A stretch of 64,000 nucleotides of DNA from NCBI RefSeq assembly GCF_001429025.1, contig NZ_LMHT01000004.1, positions 122,525 to 186,524 on the forward strand. Reading direction: 5' to 3'. Under the pieces are notes generated by a model, which did no database searches, was not told where the DNA came from, and was given only the letters and a program-made list of their open reading frames with translations. Below are positions 33,532-43,413 of the stretch, one piece after another. This DNA comes from Phenylobacterium sp. Root700 (GTDB taxonomy: Bacteria; Pseudomonadota; Alphaproteobacteria; Caulobacterales; Caulobacteraceae). A program made the translations under genes and the position numbers. Within the stretch, counting starts at the first letter, position 1. Every line of letters begins with the position of its first letter.

Positions 33532-34866
33532 ATGGTGTTCTGGAACGAAAAGTCGCTGGCCGCCAACGACGGAGTCGCCCCTTCGGCGGCCCTGGACGAC
33601 GGCCTGGCTCTCAAGGCGCGGTTGCACCTGCGGCTGCTGGACATGCTCAACCTCTCAGCCCTCGAGAAGACCTCTCGAGAAACGTTGGCCTTGGAGATAC
33701 GCCGCACGGTGAGCAGCCTGCTGGCCGAAGAAAAGCGCCTCCTGTCTCCGACGCAGAGCGATCAGCTCGTCGAGGAACTCCTTGATGAGTTGCTGGGGCT
33801 CGGCCCGTTGGAGCCCCTGCTCAAAGACGACACCATCACCGACATCCTGATCAACACCCATGAGAGGGTCTACATCGAGCGCGGCGGCCGGCTGCAGCTG
33901 TCGGGCCTGCGCTTCCAGGATTCACGCCACCTCCTGCGCATCATCAACAAGATCGTCTCGGCCGTCGGCCGCCGGGTGGATGAGTCATCCCCGATGGTGG
34001 ACGCCCGCCTCGCCGACGGGTCCCGTGTCAACGCGATCATCCCGCCGCTCGCCGTGGACGGCCCCCTGGTCTCCATTCGGAAGTTCGCCAAGATTCCGAT
34101 CAACATGGGCAAGCTCGTGGAGATCGGAAGCATCACCGGTGAGATGGCGACGGTGTTGCAGGCCCTGGTGGCGGCGCGACGCAACGTCCTGATCTCGGGC
34201 GGCACGGGCTCTGGAAAGACCACCCTGCTCAATGCGTTGTCGGCCTTCATTGACGGCCACGAGCGCATCGTAACGATCGAGGATTCCGCCGAGTTGCAAC
34301 TGCAACAGCCCCATGTCGGCCGATTGGAGACGCGCCCCTCGAACATCGAAGGCAAGGGCGAGGTCAATCAGCGCGAACTGGTCAAGAACGCCCTGCGGAT
34401 GCGGCCCGACCGGATCATCGTCGGGGAGGTGCGCGCCGGCGAGGCGTTCGACATGCTCCAGGCCATGAACACCGGCCATGATGGTTCGATGACCACGGTC
34501 CACGCCAACACCGGCCGCGACGCGCTCTCGCGTATCGAGCAGATGATCGGCATGGCCGGGTTCGACATTCCGATACGCTCCATTCGTGGCCAGATCGCCT
34601 CGGCGATCCACGTGGTGGTGCAAACCGAACGCCAGGAGGACGGCCGCCGTCGGGTGATCTCGATCGCCGAGCTCGTGGGGATGGAACAGGACGTCATCAC
34701 CCTGCAGGAAATTTTCCGGTTCAAGCGCACGGGCCGAGGTCCGGACGGCGACGTCCTCGGACAGTTTGAAACCACGGGCGTGCGCCCCAAATTCATCGAA
34801 CACCTCGTCTCACGCGGCATCAACCTGCCGCTGGACATGTTCATTCACGGCCGCCGGTCGGTCTGA
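33532..34866 (+). CDS. cpaF: Flp pilus assembly ATPase CpaF (TadA)
   Basis: The ATG at 33532, after a GAGG, opens a 444-residue secretion ATPase. The N-terminal domain has [20 protein letters not shown]. Walker A is [16 protein letters not shown], followed by the Asp box and Walker B region ([20 protein letters not shown]) and the His box ([11 protein letters not shown]). It powers pilus extension and retraction from the cytoplasmic face, together with TadB and TadC. Length and motifs are complete. Confidence 0.95.
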   Translation: MVFWNEKSLAANDGVAPSAALDDGLALKARLHLRLLDMLNLSALEKTSRETLALEIRRTVSSLLAEEKRLLSPTQSDQLVEELLDELLGLGPLEPLLKDDTITDILINTHERVYIERGGRLQLSGLRFQDSRHLLRIINKIVSAVGRRVDESSPMVDARLADGSRVNAIIPPLAVDGPLVSIRKFAKIPINMGKLVEIGSITGEMATVLQALVAARRNVLISGGTGSGKTTLLNALSAFIDGHERIVTIEDSAELQLQQPHVGRLETRPSNIEGKGEVNQRELVKNALRMRPDRIIVGEVRAGEAFDMLQAMNTGHDGSMTTVHANTGRDALSRIEQMIGMAGFDIPIRSIRGQIASAIHVVVQTERQEDGRRRVISIAELVGMEQDVITLQEIFRFKRTGRGPDGDVLGQFETTGVRPKFIEHLVSRGINLPLDMFIHGRRSV

Positions 34867-34869
34867 GCC

Positions 34870-35865
34870 ATGAACCAGTTCCTGCTTCCCCTCACCTTTG
34901 TCCTGGCCTTTGTGGCGGTTGCAACGCTTGCGCAGGCGCTCGCCAACATCTTGCTGGCCCGCAGATCCCGGACGCAGCGCGTCAATAGACGCCTGACGCT
35001 TCTTGAGTCGGGCATGGGCCACAAGGAGGTCTATGAGACCCTGGTCCGCAGGCCCAAGGCGCCGCAATTCCATAGCCTCTTCTTCCTCCGCGCCTATGAC
35101 AAGGCGGCCGGTTTCCTGCGCCAGGCCGGCTTGTCCATGTCGCCGCTGGCCATGGTCGGAACCGTGGCCGCCGTCGGACTGGGCTTGGCCCTGGCCGCCA
35201 ATCTCGTCATGCGGCTGTTGGGCGTCGGCGGCCACCTGCCTGAAACCGTCATGTCGGTCGCGGGCGCTTTCGTCCTGACGGGCCTGGCGTTCTGGATCTG
35301 GGTGTCCGGACGGCGTCAGAAGCGAGCCAAGATCCTCGAAGAACAGATGCCGCTGGCCCTGGACATCGTGGTCCGCTCCCTGCACGCGGGGCATCCGGTC
35401 GTCTCGGCGTTGCAGTTAGTGACGGAAGAGATGGGCGATCCGATCGGCAGCGAATTCGGCCTGATCGTCGATGAGACGACCTACGGCTTTGAGCTGCGCG
35501 AGGCGCTCGCGAACTTCGCGCGCCGGACCGGGTCCGAAGACGCCCACTTCTTCGCGGTCAGCGTCGCCATCCAGACAGAGACCGGCGGCAACCTCGCCGA
35601 AATCCTCCACAACCTCGCCATGGTCGTTCGCAGCCGGATCACGCTTGGCAAGCGCATCAAGGCGCTCGCGAGCGAGGGCCGGATGTCCGCGATCATCCTC
35701 AGCGGCCTCCCGATCTTCCTCATCGGCTCGATCGCGCTGACCCAGCCACAGTTTTACACCAGCAAATTCTCGGATCCGATCTTCTGGCCGACCGTAACGG
35801 TGATCCTGGTCATTTACGGGCTCGGGCAACTCATGATGCGCCGCATCGTGAACTTCAAATATTAG
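34870..35865 (+). CDS. tadB: Flp pilus platform protein TadB
   Basis: The 331-residue inner membrane protein has an N-terminal segment, two central segments around residues 95-135, and a T2SSF domain (MPLALDIVVRSLHAGHPVVS, then EDAHFFAVSVAIQTETGGNL) ending in further membrane segments. TadB and TadC form the platform on which CpaF acts. It starts three bases after cpaF ends. Confidence 0.93.
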   Translation: MNQFLLPLTFVLAFVAVATLAQALANILLARRSRTQRVNRRLTLLESGMGHKEVYETLVRRPKAPQFHSLFFLRAYDKAAGFLRQAGLSMSPLAMVGTVAAVGLGLALAANLVMRLLGVGGHLPETVMSVAGAFVLTGLAFWIWVSGRRQKRAKILEEQMPLALDIVVRSLHAGHPVVSALQLVTEEMGDPIGSEFGLIVDETTYGFELREALANFARRTGSEDAHFFAVSVAIQTETGGNLAEILHNLAMVVRSRITLGKRIKALASEGRMSAIILSGLPIFLIGSIALTQPQFYTSKFSDPIFWPTVTVILVIYGLGQLMMRRIVNFKY

Positions 35866-35874
35866 GAGAAGATC

Positions 35875-36819
35875 GTGGGGATTTTGCAGATCGCATTACT
35901 CGCCTCGATCTTCCTGGCGGTCGTCAGCGTGACGATCTGGGGCGCTCAACATCTACAGGGTTCGCTACAGGTCCGGCGGAGGCTGCAGAACAACGCGTCG
36001 TCCATGGAGCATGCCGGCCCGCAGGCCGTCCTCAAGAAATTGAACGTCACCAATCCCGTCCTGGCATGGGTGCAGACGGCGACGGCGTCAGGCGACAACA
36101 CCGAACCCACGCAGCTCAAGCGCGTCCTACAGCAGATCGGCCTCGAAAACGCATCGGCCCCGGTATGGTTCGTGATCATCCGGTTCGCGCTCGCCATCGG
36201 CGTGCCGTTGATCTTCCTGTTCAGCCAGAGCCTGTCCGAGCGGCCGGCCACAGGCCTGCCGCTGATCTTCGGCGCCCTCGCACTTTGCGCCCTGGGTTTC
36301 ATCGCCCCCCGGGCGGTGATCGATCGGATCGCCGCAAGCCGGAAGAGCGCGCTCGAGGACCAATTCCCAGACGCCCTGGACCTGATGGTGATCTGCGTCG
36401 AGGCCGGCCTCGGATTGGAGGCGGCCTTCGTGCGTGTCGGGCTCGAAGTCACAGAGTCCCACCCGCGGATCGCCCACGAATTTTCGCTGGTCTCGGATGA
36501 ACTCCGGGCCGGGCGGGCGCGCGCCGAGGCGCTGCGCAATCTAGGTGAGCGAACAGATGTACCCGCGCTTCGGTCCTTCGCCGCGCTTCTGATCCAGACC
36601 GACGCCCTGGGCACCAGCATCGCGCAGACGTTGCGCACCTACTCCCAGGAGATGCGCGAGCACCGGTTCCTACGTGGAGAAGAAAAGGCCCTGCGCATTC
36701 CGGTCCTGATGACCATACCGCTGGTCGCCTGCATCCTCCCGGTCATCATTTCGGCGCTGCTGCTGCCGGCGGTCATTTCTGTAATTCGGATCCTCGTACC
36801 GGCTCTCAAGGGAGGCTGA
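35875..36819 (+). CDS. tadC: Flp pilus platform protein TadC
   Basis: The gene starts with GTG at 35875, preceded by AGGAG eight bases upstream. The 314-residue protein has the T2SSF domain: EDQFPDALDLMVICVEAGLG, then LRSFAALLIQTDALGTSIAQ, with paired membrane segments at both ends. It partners TadB in the platform. One base separates it from the following lipoprotein gene. Confidence 0.92.
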   Translation: MGILQIALLASIFLAVVSVTIWGAQHLQGSLQVRRRLQNNASSMEHAGPQAVLKKLNVTNPVLAWVQTATASGDNTEPTQLKRVLQQIGLENASAPVWFVIIRFALAIGVPLIFLFSQSLSERPATGLPLIFGALALCALGFIAPRAVIDRIAASRKSALEDQFPDALDLMVICVEAGLGLEAAFVRVGLEVTESHPRIAHEFSLVSDELRAGRARAEALRNLGERTDVPALRSFAALLIQTDALGTSIAQTLRTYSQEMREHRFLRGEEKALRIPVLMTIPLVACILPVIISALLLPAVISVIRILVPALKGG

Positions 36820-36820
36820 T

Positions 36821-37699
36821 ATGCACGCCAAGGCCATGGTGACGGCCGGTACAGTTGTCTTGAGTCTCGGACTGTCGGGGTGCGGCACGGTCTCGTCCAA
36901 ATTCCTGCGGCTGGCCGGGTGGCGCCCTGCCCCGGCGTTGGAACTACGGGCAGCCAGCCAGGGCGACGACATCGTCCAGACGCCTTCGTCCGCCGATCGT
37001 CTCTACGCCGGTGCGTCGATCGCCATCCACAAACGCGACTATGGAACGGCCCTGGAGATCCTGCAGCTGGCCAAGCAACGGACACCAGACGACGTCCGCG
37101 TGCTGAACGCACTGGGCGTCGTCTATGACAAGCTCGGCCGCTTCGACCTCAGCGATCGCTACTATCACCTCGCCGCGGCCGCCGACCCCACATCGCCCAT
37201 CGTAACCGCCAATCTGCGCTACTCATCGGTTCTCAGGACCGAGAGCGTGGCCCTGACCGAGCAGGCGAGCATTCCGACGGCGCCGGTCGCGGCCGTCGCG
37301 CTGACACGTTCGCTCGCGCTCGTCGCACCGCCTCCCGCCATGACATTGACCCTCGCCCAAGCCGCCGCGCCGCCTCGCAAGGTCACCTCCGGCCTCTCCG
37401 GCGGCCCGTTGATCGTGGTGAACGCCAGCGGCCGGACCGGCGCTCAGGAGCCTGTGCGCCAATATCTGGCTTCGGCGGGTTGGACCGTCAGGACAAGGCT
37501 CGAGATCCGCCCCTTGCAGGCGACCTCCGAAGTGCGCTTCGCCGAGCGGCACCGCGATCTCGCCGAAGCGCTGGCGAGAACCCTGCCCTTCCGAGCATCG
37601 CTCTTGGCCTGTGCAAACGGCTGCTCAGGATTGGAACTGATTGTCGGAGCGAACGCCAAGGTGGCGGGTCCATACGGTGCGATAAGAGGGGCGTCTTGA
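36821..37699 (+). CDS. TPR and LytR_C domain lipoprotein (tad-associated)
   Basis: The 292-residue protein has a lipoprotein signal ending LGLSGC, a short tetratricopeptide region (YAGASIAIHKRDYGTALEIL and ALGVVYDKLGRFDLSDRYYH), a low-complexity Ala/Pro linker, and a C-terminal LytR_C-type domain starting PLIVVNASGRTGAQEPVRQY. This combination is found at the ends of alphaproteobacterial tad loci, in the TadD position. It probably acts on the periplasmic side in pilus assembly. Its stop overlaps the next start. Confidence 0.78.
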   Translation: MHAKAMVTAGTVVLSLGLSGCGTVSSKFLRLAGWRPAPALELRAASQGDDIVQTPSSADRLYAGASIAIHKRDYGTALEILQLAKQRTPDDVRVLNALGVVYDKLGRFDLSDRYYHLAAAADPTSPIVTANLRYSSVLRTESVALTEQASIPTAPVAAVALTRSLALVAPPPAMTLTLAQAAAPPRKVTSGLSGGPLIVVNASGRTGAQEPVRQYLASAGWTVRTRLEIRPLQATSEVRFAERHRDLAEALARTLPFRASLLACANGCSGLELIVGANAKVAGPYGAIRGAS

Positions 37700-38631
37700 T
37701 GGTTTCCACGTTCAAGAGACACAGACTGAACACAGCGCTTCGCAGCGCCGTGGTCCTGGGCGCATCGCTGGCTGTGCTGGCTGGCGCGCCGGCCCAGGCC
37801 GATGGCCTCTTCGGGTTCGGCCGCGCCAAGTCCGCGGCCGCCGAGCAGCAAATCGAGCCGGTGCTGGACGCCGTGAACCAGGCGTTGGCGGAGGGCCGGC
37901 TCGTCGACGCCGGTCGGATACTCGATTCAGCCTACGCCGCGGGCGCCGTGGATCCTCGACTGCTACTGTGCTCCGGAGAGCTCCAGCTCGCCCGGGAGCG
38001 ATATGACGAGGCGATCGTCACCTTCAGCCAGGCCGAGGCGTCCGCCCCGCTGAAGGCGCGGGCCATGCAGGGGCGAGGCCTGGCCCTGTCAAAACGCGGC
38101 CGGCCAGCCGACGCCGTTCCGGTGCTGGAAGAAGCCGTGCGGCTGGATCCGAGCCTATGGAGAGCCTGGAACTCTCTGGGCGTCGAGAGGGATCGGCGAC
38201 ATGACTGGGCGGGCGCGGCCGACGCCTATGAGCATGCGCTGAAAGCCCCCGACGCCAGTGCGATCGTCTTGAACAACCGTGGATACTCGCTGCTGCTCCA
38301 GGAGAAGTATCGGGAGGCCTCCAATGACTTCGTGCTGGCCTTGCAGAAGGACCCTGGACTGAGCGGCGCACGCACCAATCTGCGGCTGTCGCTGGCGCTG
38401 CAGGGCGACTATCAGCGCGCGACCTCGGTGAGCGGGACCGAGGATCGGGCCTCGGTGCTGAACAACGCCGGCTTCGCCGCGGTTCTCCGTGGCGACCTCA
38501 ACGCAGCCGAAGGGCTGTTCAAACAGGCCATCGACGTGCGCGGAAGCTCCTATGGCCGCGCGATCGAAAACCTCCAGATGGTCAAGGCCCTACAGGCCTC
38601 CAATGCTCAACTGGCGGCGAGGGCCCCGTGA
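37699..38631 (+). CDS. TadD-like TPR protein, exported
   Basis: The ATG at 37699 shares its A with the preceding stop codon; the longer frame would read through the neighbour. The 310-residue protein has a signal peptide ending APAQA, then at least four tetratricopeptide repeats, for example ALSKRGRPADAVPVLEEAVR and AWNSLGVERDRRHDWAGAAD and ASVLNNAGFAAVLRGDLNAA. TPR proteins of this kind act as assembly factors for Tad pili in the periplasm. It overlaps the peptidase gene by 4 bp. Confidence 0.82.
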   Translation: MVSTFKRHRLNTALRSAVVLGASLAVLAGAPAQADGLFGFGRAKSAAAEQQIEPVLDAVNQALAEGRLVDAGRILDSAYAAGAVDPRLLLCSGELQLARERYDEAIVTFSQAEASAPLKARAMQGRGLALSKRGRPADAVPVLEEAVRLDPSLWRAWNSLGVERDRRHDWAGAADAYEHALKAPDASAIVLNNRGYSLLLQEKYREASNDFVLALQKDPGLSGARTNLRLSLALQGDYQRATSVSGTEDRASVLNNAGFAAVLRGDLNAAEGLFKQAIDVRGSSYGRAIENLQMVKALQASNAQLAARAP

Positions 38632-39134
38632 GCCTCTCCGAGGTCGTGGCGTGGGGACCAGCGGCGCTGTTCGGGGGGTTCCTGCTGATCGCCGCAGGGG
38701 TTGATGCGGTTCGCCGCAAAATTCCCAACTGGACCGTGATCGGTCTGATCGCGACCTATCTCGCGGCGCTGGCGCTAGGCCTGGCCCCCAGTACCTGGCC
38801 CTCGGCGCTGGCCGCCGCGGCGATCGCCTTTGGGGTGACCTATCCGCTCTATCACTTCGGCTTCCTGGGCGCCGGCGACACCAAGCTGTTCACCGCCGTC
38901 GCGCTGTTCGCCGGTGCGAACCACCTGCTGGCGGTCGCCGTCCTGACCACGCTGGCCGGTGGAGCGCTGGCGTTGGGCTCGATTATCCTACGGCCGAAAC
39001 GGGCGCTACGCGGCCTCACCAGCCGGGGGCGCGCCGAAGGCGCCGGGCGAGGCATACCCTACGGCGTGGCCATAGCCTTGGGCGGCATAGGCACGGCCAT
39101 GGCCATCCAGGGCTTCTTCCCTAGTTTGATCTGA
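38628..39134 (+). CDS. cpaA: Prepilin peptidase CpaA (A24 family)
   Basis: A GTG overlapping the preceding stop opens a 168-residue membrane protein with about five hydrophobic segments. The catalytic aspartates of A24 peptidases are present: AAGVDAVRRKIPNW and GFLGAGDTKLF with the GxGD motif. It processes the two Flp pilins and the TadE/F/G-like subunits. Location at the far end of the operon differs from loci where it sits next to the pilin gene. Confidence 0.92.
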   Translation: MSLSEVVAWGPAALFGGFLLIAAGVDAVRRKIPNWTVIGLIATYLAALALGLAPSTWPSALAAAAIAFGVTYPLYHFGFLGAGDTKLFTAVALFAGANHLLAVAVLTTLAGGALALGSIILRPKRALRGLTSRGRAEGAGRGIPYGVAIALGGIGTAMAIQGFFPSLI

Positions 39135-39169
39135 ATTCGCGGGTTCCCGGACGCGACTTACCGACCACG

Positions 39170-39216
39170 TGTGGCCCCGGGGGGGGCGCTATCACCATGC
39201 TTGGCATGGGGCCACA
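39170..39216. repeat. Nested inverted repeats after the tad operon
   Basis: TGTGGCCCC (39170-39178) pairs with GGGGCCACA (39208-39216), and inside it CCATGC-TTG-GCATGG (39195-39209) forms a second hairpin that partly competes with it. It lies between the operon end and a convergent gene and could act as a bidirectional terminator, although no U tract follows. Confidence 0.4.
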
Positions 39217-39243
39217 GCGGATGAAAGATGGCGGGCCTGACGG

Positions 39244-39813
39244 CTAGGCCGGCAACAGAACCAACAGCAGCGGCGCTAGGAACAGATGAGTTCCAACGTG
39301 CCCGGCGAGCGCCGAAACCCAACCGTGACGCCAAAACAGCCACCCCCAGATCAGACCGGGGAACAGGTATCTCATCAGGTCATAGGTGAGGTCGGCGAGA
39401 TCGGAGGGTGGCTGCATCTTCGGAACAATGTTGATGGCTTGAACGATCACGATCACAGCCAGGAACCCAGATGGAGGCAGGCGCCCGCCCTGCGCCCGCC
39501 AAAGCAGCACAAGCCCGGCGACCAGCCCGGACATCGCCACAAGGCGGTAAGTGAACTCCTCGCCCGCAGCGCTCGCCATGAGCACCGCTATGCGTCCGGC
39601 CAAGTTGGGTCCGCTGAAAAAGGCGACATAGGCCGGCGAGAGCGTCTCTCGGAACAAGAACCCGTCCGCGACGACGATCACCGCGGTCACCAGCAACATG
39701 CCGGCCACTACGGCGCGGGCGGCCGTTCCTGGCGCCTCCGGCCACAGCCGAAGTCCGCCGAACAGCTGGGAAATAGATGCGGCTGAGACCCGTTGGTCGG
39801 CGGAGCGCTGCAT
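39244..39813 (-). CDS. CPBP-like membrane protease homologue
   Basis: The 189-residue protein has five or six hydrophobic segments. The CPBP motif appears as SAAGEEFTYRLVAMSG (EExxxR) and a late His-rich motif as GHVGTHLFLAPLL. The central FxxxH is not obvious. This suggests a compact CPBP (CAAX protease-like) protein or a degenerate one. It converges with the tad operon and has no partner gene. Confidence 0.65.
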   Translation of the reverse strand: MQRSADQRVSAASISQLFGGLRLWPEAPGTAARAVVAGMLLVTAVIVVADGFLFRETLSPAYVAFFSGPNLAGRIAVLMASAAGEEFTYRLVAMSGLVAGLVLLWRAQGGRLPPSGFLAVIVIVQAINIVPKMQPPSDLADLTYDLMRYLFPGLIWGWLFWRHGWVSALAGHVGTHLFLAPLLLVLLPA

Positions 39814-39909
39814 AGGCCGATTGTAACACCCCCCGCCGACGCGCCGCCATTGCAGGCTTACGCGGGATTTCGCCGGCGAAGCGAGCGCAATGCGGTGCGG
39901 TGCTCAGGC

Positions 39910-41061
39910 TCAAACCCGACGGGCGCAGTCCGAAATGACCTGACCCAAGGCGACGCCACGCGGATCATGCAGGATGCTGCCGAACATCCGGTTGGGCGTG
40001 TAGCCGACGCCGATGCGGAGATCGGGGTCCGCGTAGCCGAACGAGCCGCCCCAGCCACAATGACCGAAGGCGCGGGGACCCGGACCGAAGAGGCTGTCAC
40101 GATTGATCATGACGCCCGCGCCCCAGTCTCCAGCACCAAGCAGACGATCGGGCCGGTCGCTCCGAACGACTTGCATCGCGTTGATGGATTCGGGCGATAG
40201 GACGCGGACGCCGTCGAGTTCCCCACCGTTTGCGACCGCGCCCCATAGCTTGGCGAGGCTGCGTGCGGTCGCATGTCCGTTTCCGGCCGGAATCTGCGCC
40301 CGTCGCCAGTCCGCGCGGTTGGCCGTATCGCCGGCGAGAGCGGGGTTCAGCACGCCTTTGAGCGCGATGGAGTCGATCTGGACGTCGGCGCCGGACTCCG
40401 GTGGCGGCGTCAACGGCGCGATACGCGACCAATGCGCCTCCATGACGCCGATCTGCAGGTCCAGATCGAGGGGGCCTGCGAAGAGGTCCGCGATCAGGTC
40501 TCGGGGCGTCGATCCCGTGACGCGACGCGCGATCTCGCCGGCCAGGAAGCCATAGGTCATGGCGTGGTAGGAGGTGTCCGTCCCCGGCGGCCAGAACGGC
40601 GCCTGACGCGCCAGGCGGCCGGTGACGAGATCCCAGTCGCCGAAGTCTTCGACTGTGGTCTCTTCGGCGAACCCGTTCAGACCAATCTGGTGGGAGAGCG
40701 CTTGGCCCACCGTGGCCTCGCCTTTGCCCGCCGCGGCGAACTCAGGCCAGTAGCGGGCCACCGGCGCGTCATAGGAGAGCAGCCCGTCACCGACGAGCCG
40801 CGCGAGGGCCAGCGCCATGACGCCCTTCGTCGTCGACCACACGTTGACCAGGGTGTCGGGCGCCCAGGGCCGCGAGGTCGCGGCGTCCGCGACGCCACCC
40901 CAAAGATCCACGACGCAGCGGCCGTCCAGGAAGACGCTTACCGCGGCGCCGAGCTCTGGAAACGGCGCGTTGGCGTCGAAGTTCGCCGCGAAGGCGTCCT
41001 TTACGGGCGCGAAGGCGGGGTCCGTCACGCCGCCAAACGCGGGCGAATTGTTGCTGACCAT
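39910..41061 (-). CDS. Beta-lactamase-fold serine hydrolase (class C / EstB-like)
   Basis: The 383-residue protein has the serine hydrolase motifs of the beta-lactamase/esterase fold: NVWSTTKGVMAL with Ser-x-x-Lys and YHAMTYGFLAGE with the catalytic Tyr; the third motif is probably in FGHCGWGGSFGY. No signal peptide is seen, so it is cytoplasmic. Such EstB-type enzymes hydrolyse esters and short lactones. It lies 19 bp downstream of a TonB receptor gene on the same strand and may share its transcript. Confidence 0.87.
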   Translation of the reverse strand: MVSNNSPAFGGVTDPAFAPVKDAFAANFDANAPFPELGAAVSVFLDGRCVVDLWGGVADAATSRPWAPDTLVNVWSTTKGVMALALARLVGDGLLSYDAPVARYWPEFAAAGKGEATVGQALSHQIGLNGFAEETTVEDFGDWDLVTGRLARQAPFWPPGTDTSYHAMTYGFLAGEIARRVTGSTPRDLIADLFAGPLDLDLQIGVMEAHWSRIAPLTPPPESGADVQIDSIALKGVLNPALAGDTANRADWRRAQIPAGNGHATARSLAKLWGAVANGGELDGVRVLSPESINAMQVVRSDRPDRLLGAGDWGAGVMINRDSLFGPGPRAFGHCGWGGSFGYADPDLRIGVGYTPNRMFGSILHDPRGVALGQVISDCARRV

Positions 41062-41080
41062 GGCTGATGCTCCGCTGCGC

Positions 41081-43255
41081 CTAGAAGCTGCGCTTGACCT
41101 CGACGCCGACCTGCCGTGGCGCGCCCCAGGTGATGAAGCGGGACCCGAACGTGTCGCTGGAGTCCAGGGCCGCGATGTAGGCCTTCTTGGTCAGATTGGA
41201 GCCGTAGAGCCGGACCCGGTATTTCTCGTCCGGGCTTTCCCAGATGAGGTTGGCGTTCAGCAGGACGTAGCCCTTCTGCGCGTCCAGCGGGGTGTTGAAC
41301 TCGCGGTAGAAGGACTTCGAGCGGTAGCTCGCATCGAGCCGGGCGATGACCCGGCCGCGATCGGTCGCGTCAGTCTTGTACGACACGCCGACATTGCTCG
41401 AGACCTTGGGCGAGCGGTTCAGTCGATTGCCATCGAGATCCTGCTGCCCCGCGGCGGGGTTGAGCCCGTCGATGTTGGTGAACCGCGTGTACTGCGCGTC
41501 CAGCAGAGTGACGTTGGCGTCGATCGACCAATGCGAGTCCGGGTGAATACCGCCCTCCAACTCCAGCCCCTTCACCTCGGCCGCCCCGGCGTTGGTGATG
41601 AACCGGGCGAGCCCGATGACCTGGCTGACCTGCAGATTGGTGTAGTCGTAGAAGAAGGCGGCGGCGTTGATCGTCACGGCCCCGTCGAGGAAGCGGCCCT
41701 TCACCCCGCCTTCGTAGGCGGTGAGCTTCTCCGGTGCGAAGGAGTTGTTGCAGCCGTAGAGGTTGAAGCCGCCCGCCTTGTAGCCCTTGGAGAAGGTGGC
41801 GTAGAAATTCAGGCCTTCGTTGGCCTCATATGAGGCCCCAAGGCGAGGCGTCGTCGACTTGAACGTGCGATCATTGGTCTGCATCGGGCAGGTCGTGATG
41901 GGCGGCGTCGGTCCGAAGGACAGGATGTTCTTCTGCGTGAAGGTCTGCTTTTCCGACGACACCCGGACGCCCCCGAACACGCTCAGGCGGTCGGTGATGT
42001 GCGCCGTGGCGTCGACGTAGCCCGCAGAAGCCTCGGTCTTGTATTTCGGGATTCGGAAGACGAGGTCGCTGTTGGGCGGCAGGGGGAACGAGCCGTCGAG
42101 GATGTCGTAATCGAGGACGTGCTTGAGGTCGTTGTTCAGGTAGTAGAGCCCGGCAATGAGATCGAAACGGCCGACCGTGTAGCTGCCGTTGAGCTCCTGC
42201 GAGAAGCTGTTCGTCCGGTAGTAACGGTGAACGGGGAAGATCGAGACGTTGATACCGTCGTCATCGTTCCGATATTTGTCCACCAGATGGGAGTAGCCGG
42301 TGGTGGACTTGATCGTGGCGTCGCCGAGCTTCCAGGTCAGGATGGCCGAGCCCTGCCATAGATCCCGCTCCGAACTCATGGGGCTGTTGGCGGCGGTCCG
42401 CCAAGGCTCGAAGGAATAGGTCGCCGTCGCCAGGATCGGATTGTTCCGGATCGTCGCCGGCGTGGGGAGAGCGTTCAGGACGAAATACTGCGTGGGGCCG
42501 TCGCCCTGCACGAACGCGCCGGTGAGGTCGAGCGTGAGGTTGGATGCAAGATCGGCGGTGACGCGAAGCCGGCCCGACAGGGTCTCGCCCTTGTCCACGT
42601 CCTGGCCGCCCGGGAGGACGTTCTTCACGAAGCCGTCCCGGCGCTTCGTCCAATCCAACACCAGCCGCGAGCGGAGGGCGTCCGTCACGGGCATGTTCAG
42701 GACCGTCTGGAGCTTGCTCTCGTTGTAGGTCGCGTAGCTTCCGAGCACGTAGCCTTCGAAGCGGTCGGTTGGGGCCATTGTGATGAAGTTGACGGCGCCG
42801 CCGTTGGCGTTCCGCCCGTAGAGGGTGCCCTGCGGCCCGCGGAGCACCTCGACGCGGGCCAGGTCGATCTGACTAAGGTCGCCCATGGCCGCCGTGGGCT
42901 GGAACACGCCATCGACGTGCACCGCGACGGCGACGCCCGGCGCGCCGGGATTGAGGCCCACCCCACGGATCGAGATGGCGGTCTGACCGAGCAATTTCCC
43001 GGACGCCATGCTGGGCGCCAGGAACTGCAGGTCATCGACGCGCGAGACGCCGCGGTCGCTGAGCGCCGCGCCGCTGAGGGCGGAGATCGCGGCCGGCACA
43101 TCCTGGAGGGTTTGTTCGCGCCGGAGCGCGGTGACCACGATCTCTTCGACCGAGGCGGGGGCCGTGCTGCTGGTCTGGGCCAACGCCGACGGCGCTATGA
43201 ACGGAACGGCCGCCGCAGCCGAAGCCAGCAAGATGAGTCGCGTGGTCGTCTTCAT
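41081..43255 (-). CDS. TonB-dependent receptor
   Basis: The ATG at 43253-43255 has GGGAGGG upstream and opens a clear signal peptide, MKTTTRLILLASAAAAVPFI; a longer frame is rejected. The 724-residue protein has a TonB box-like EEIVVTA, a plug domain (LEVLRGPQGTLYGRNANGGA-like segment near 42820) and a barrel ending WGAPRQVGVEVKRSF. It imports a large or scarce substrate across the outer membrane. It is divergent from a TetR-type regulator and next to a serine hydrolase and a monooxygenase, suggesting uptake of the compound they degrade. Confidence 0.93.
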   Translation of the reverse strand: MKTTTRLILLASAAAAVPFIAPSALAQTSSTAPASVEEIVVTALRREQTLQDVPAAISALSGAALSDRGVSRVDDLQFLAPSMASGKLLGQTAISIRGVGLNPGAPGVAVAVHVDGVFQPTAAMGDLSQIDLARVEVLRGPQGTLYGRNANGGAVNFITMAPTDRFEGYVLGSYATYNESKLQTVLNMPVTDALRSRLVLDWTKRRDGFVKNVLPGGQDVDKGETLSGRLRVTADLASNLTLDLTGAFVQGDGPTQYFVLNALPTPATIRNNPILATATYSFEPWRTAANSPMSSERDLWQGSAILTWKLGDATIKSTTGYSHLVDKYRNDDDGINVSIFPVHRYYRTNSFSQELNGSYTVGRFDLIAGLYYLNNDLKHVLDYDILDGSFPLPPNSDLVFRIPKYKTEASAGYVDATAHITDRLSVFGGVRVSSEKQTFTQKNILSFGPTPPITTCPMQTNDRTFKSTTPRLGASYEANEGLNFYATFSKGYKAGGFNLYGCNNSFAPEKLTAYEGGVKGRFLDGAVTINAAAFFYDYTNLQVSQVIGLARFITNAGAAEVKGLELEGGIHPDSHWSIDANVTLLDAQYTRFTNIDGLNPAAGQQDLDGNRLNRSPKVSSNVGVSYKTDATDRGRVIARLDASYRSKSFYREFNTPLDAQKGYVLLNANLIWESPDEKYRVRLYGSNLTKKAYIAALDSSDTFGSRFITWGAPRQVGVEVKRSF

Positions 43256-43330
43256 CAGATCCCTCCCAATTTCCCGCTGATGACGCTTGTCGCCCACCGC
43301 GGTTTTGTCATTTGCGTGCATGAAAGTCCG

Positions 43331-43355
43331 CCGTTTGTGAAAATGAGTCAAACGG
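43331..43355. promoter_or_regulatory. Inverted repeat in the TonB receptor / TetR divergent region
   Basis: CCGTTTG (43331-43337) and CAAACGG (43349-43355) are perfect complements with an 11-base spacer. The repeat lies about 75 bp upstream of both divergent start codons, a typical position for a TetR operator. A related half-site, CAAACGCGG, occurs in the promoter of the monooxygenase gene at 44719-44727. Confidence 0.5.
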
Positions 43356-43413
43356 AAACTGACAATGGGGTGCGTCGATGATCGGAGTTGCAGCTTGACG
43401 CGCATGCGTGCGC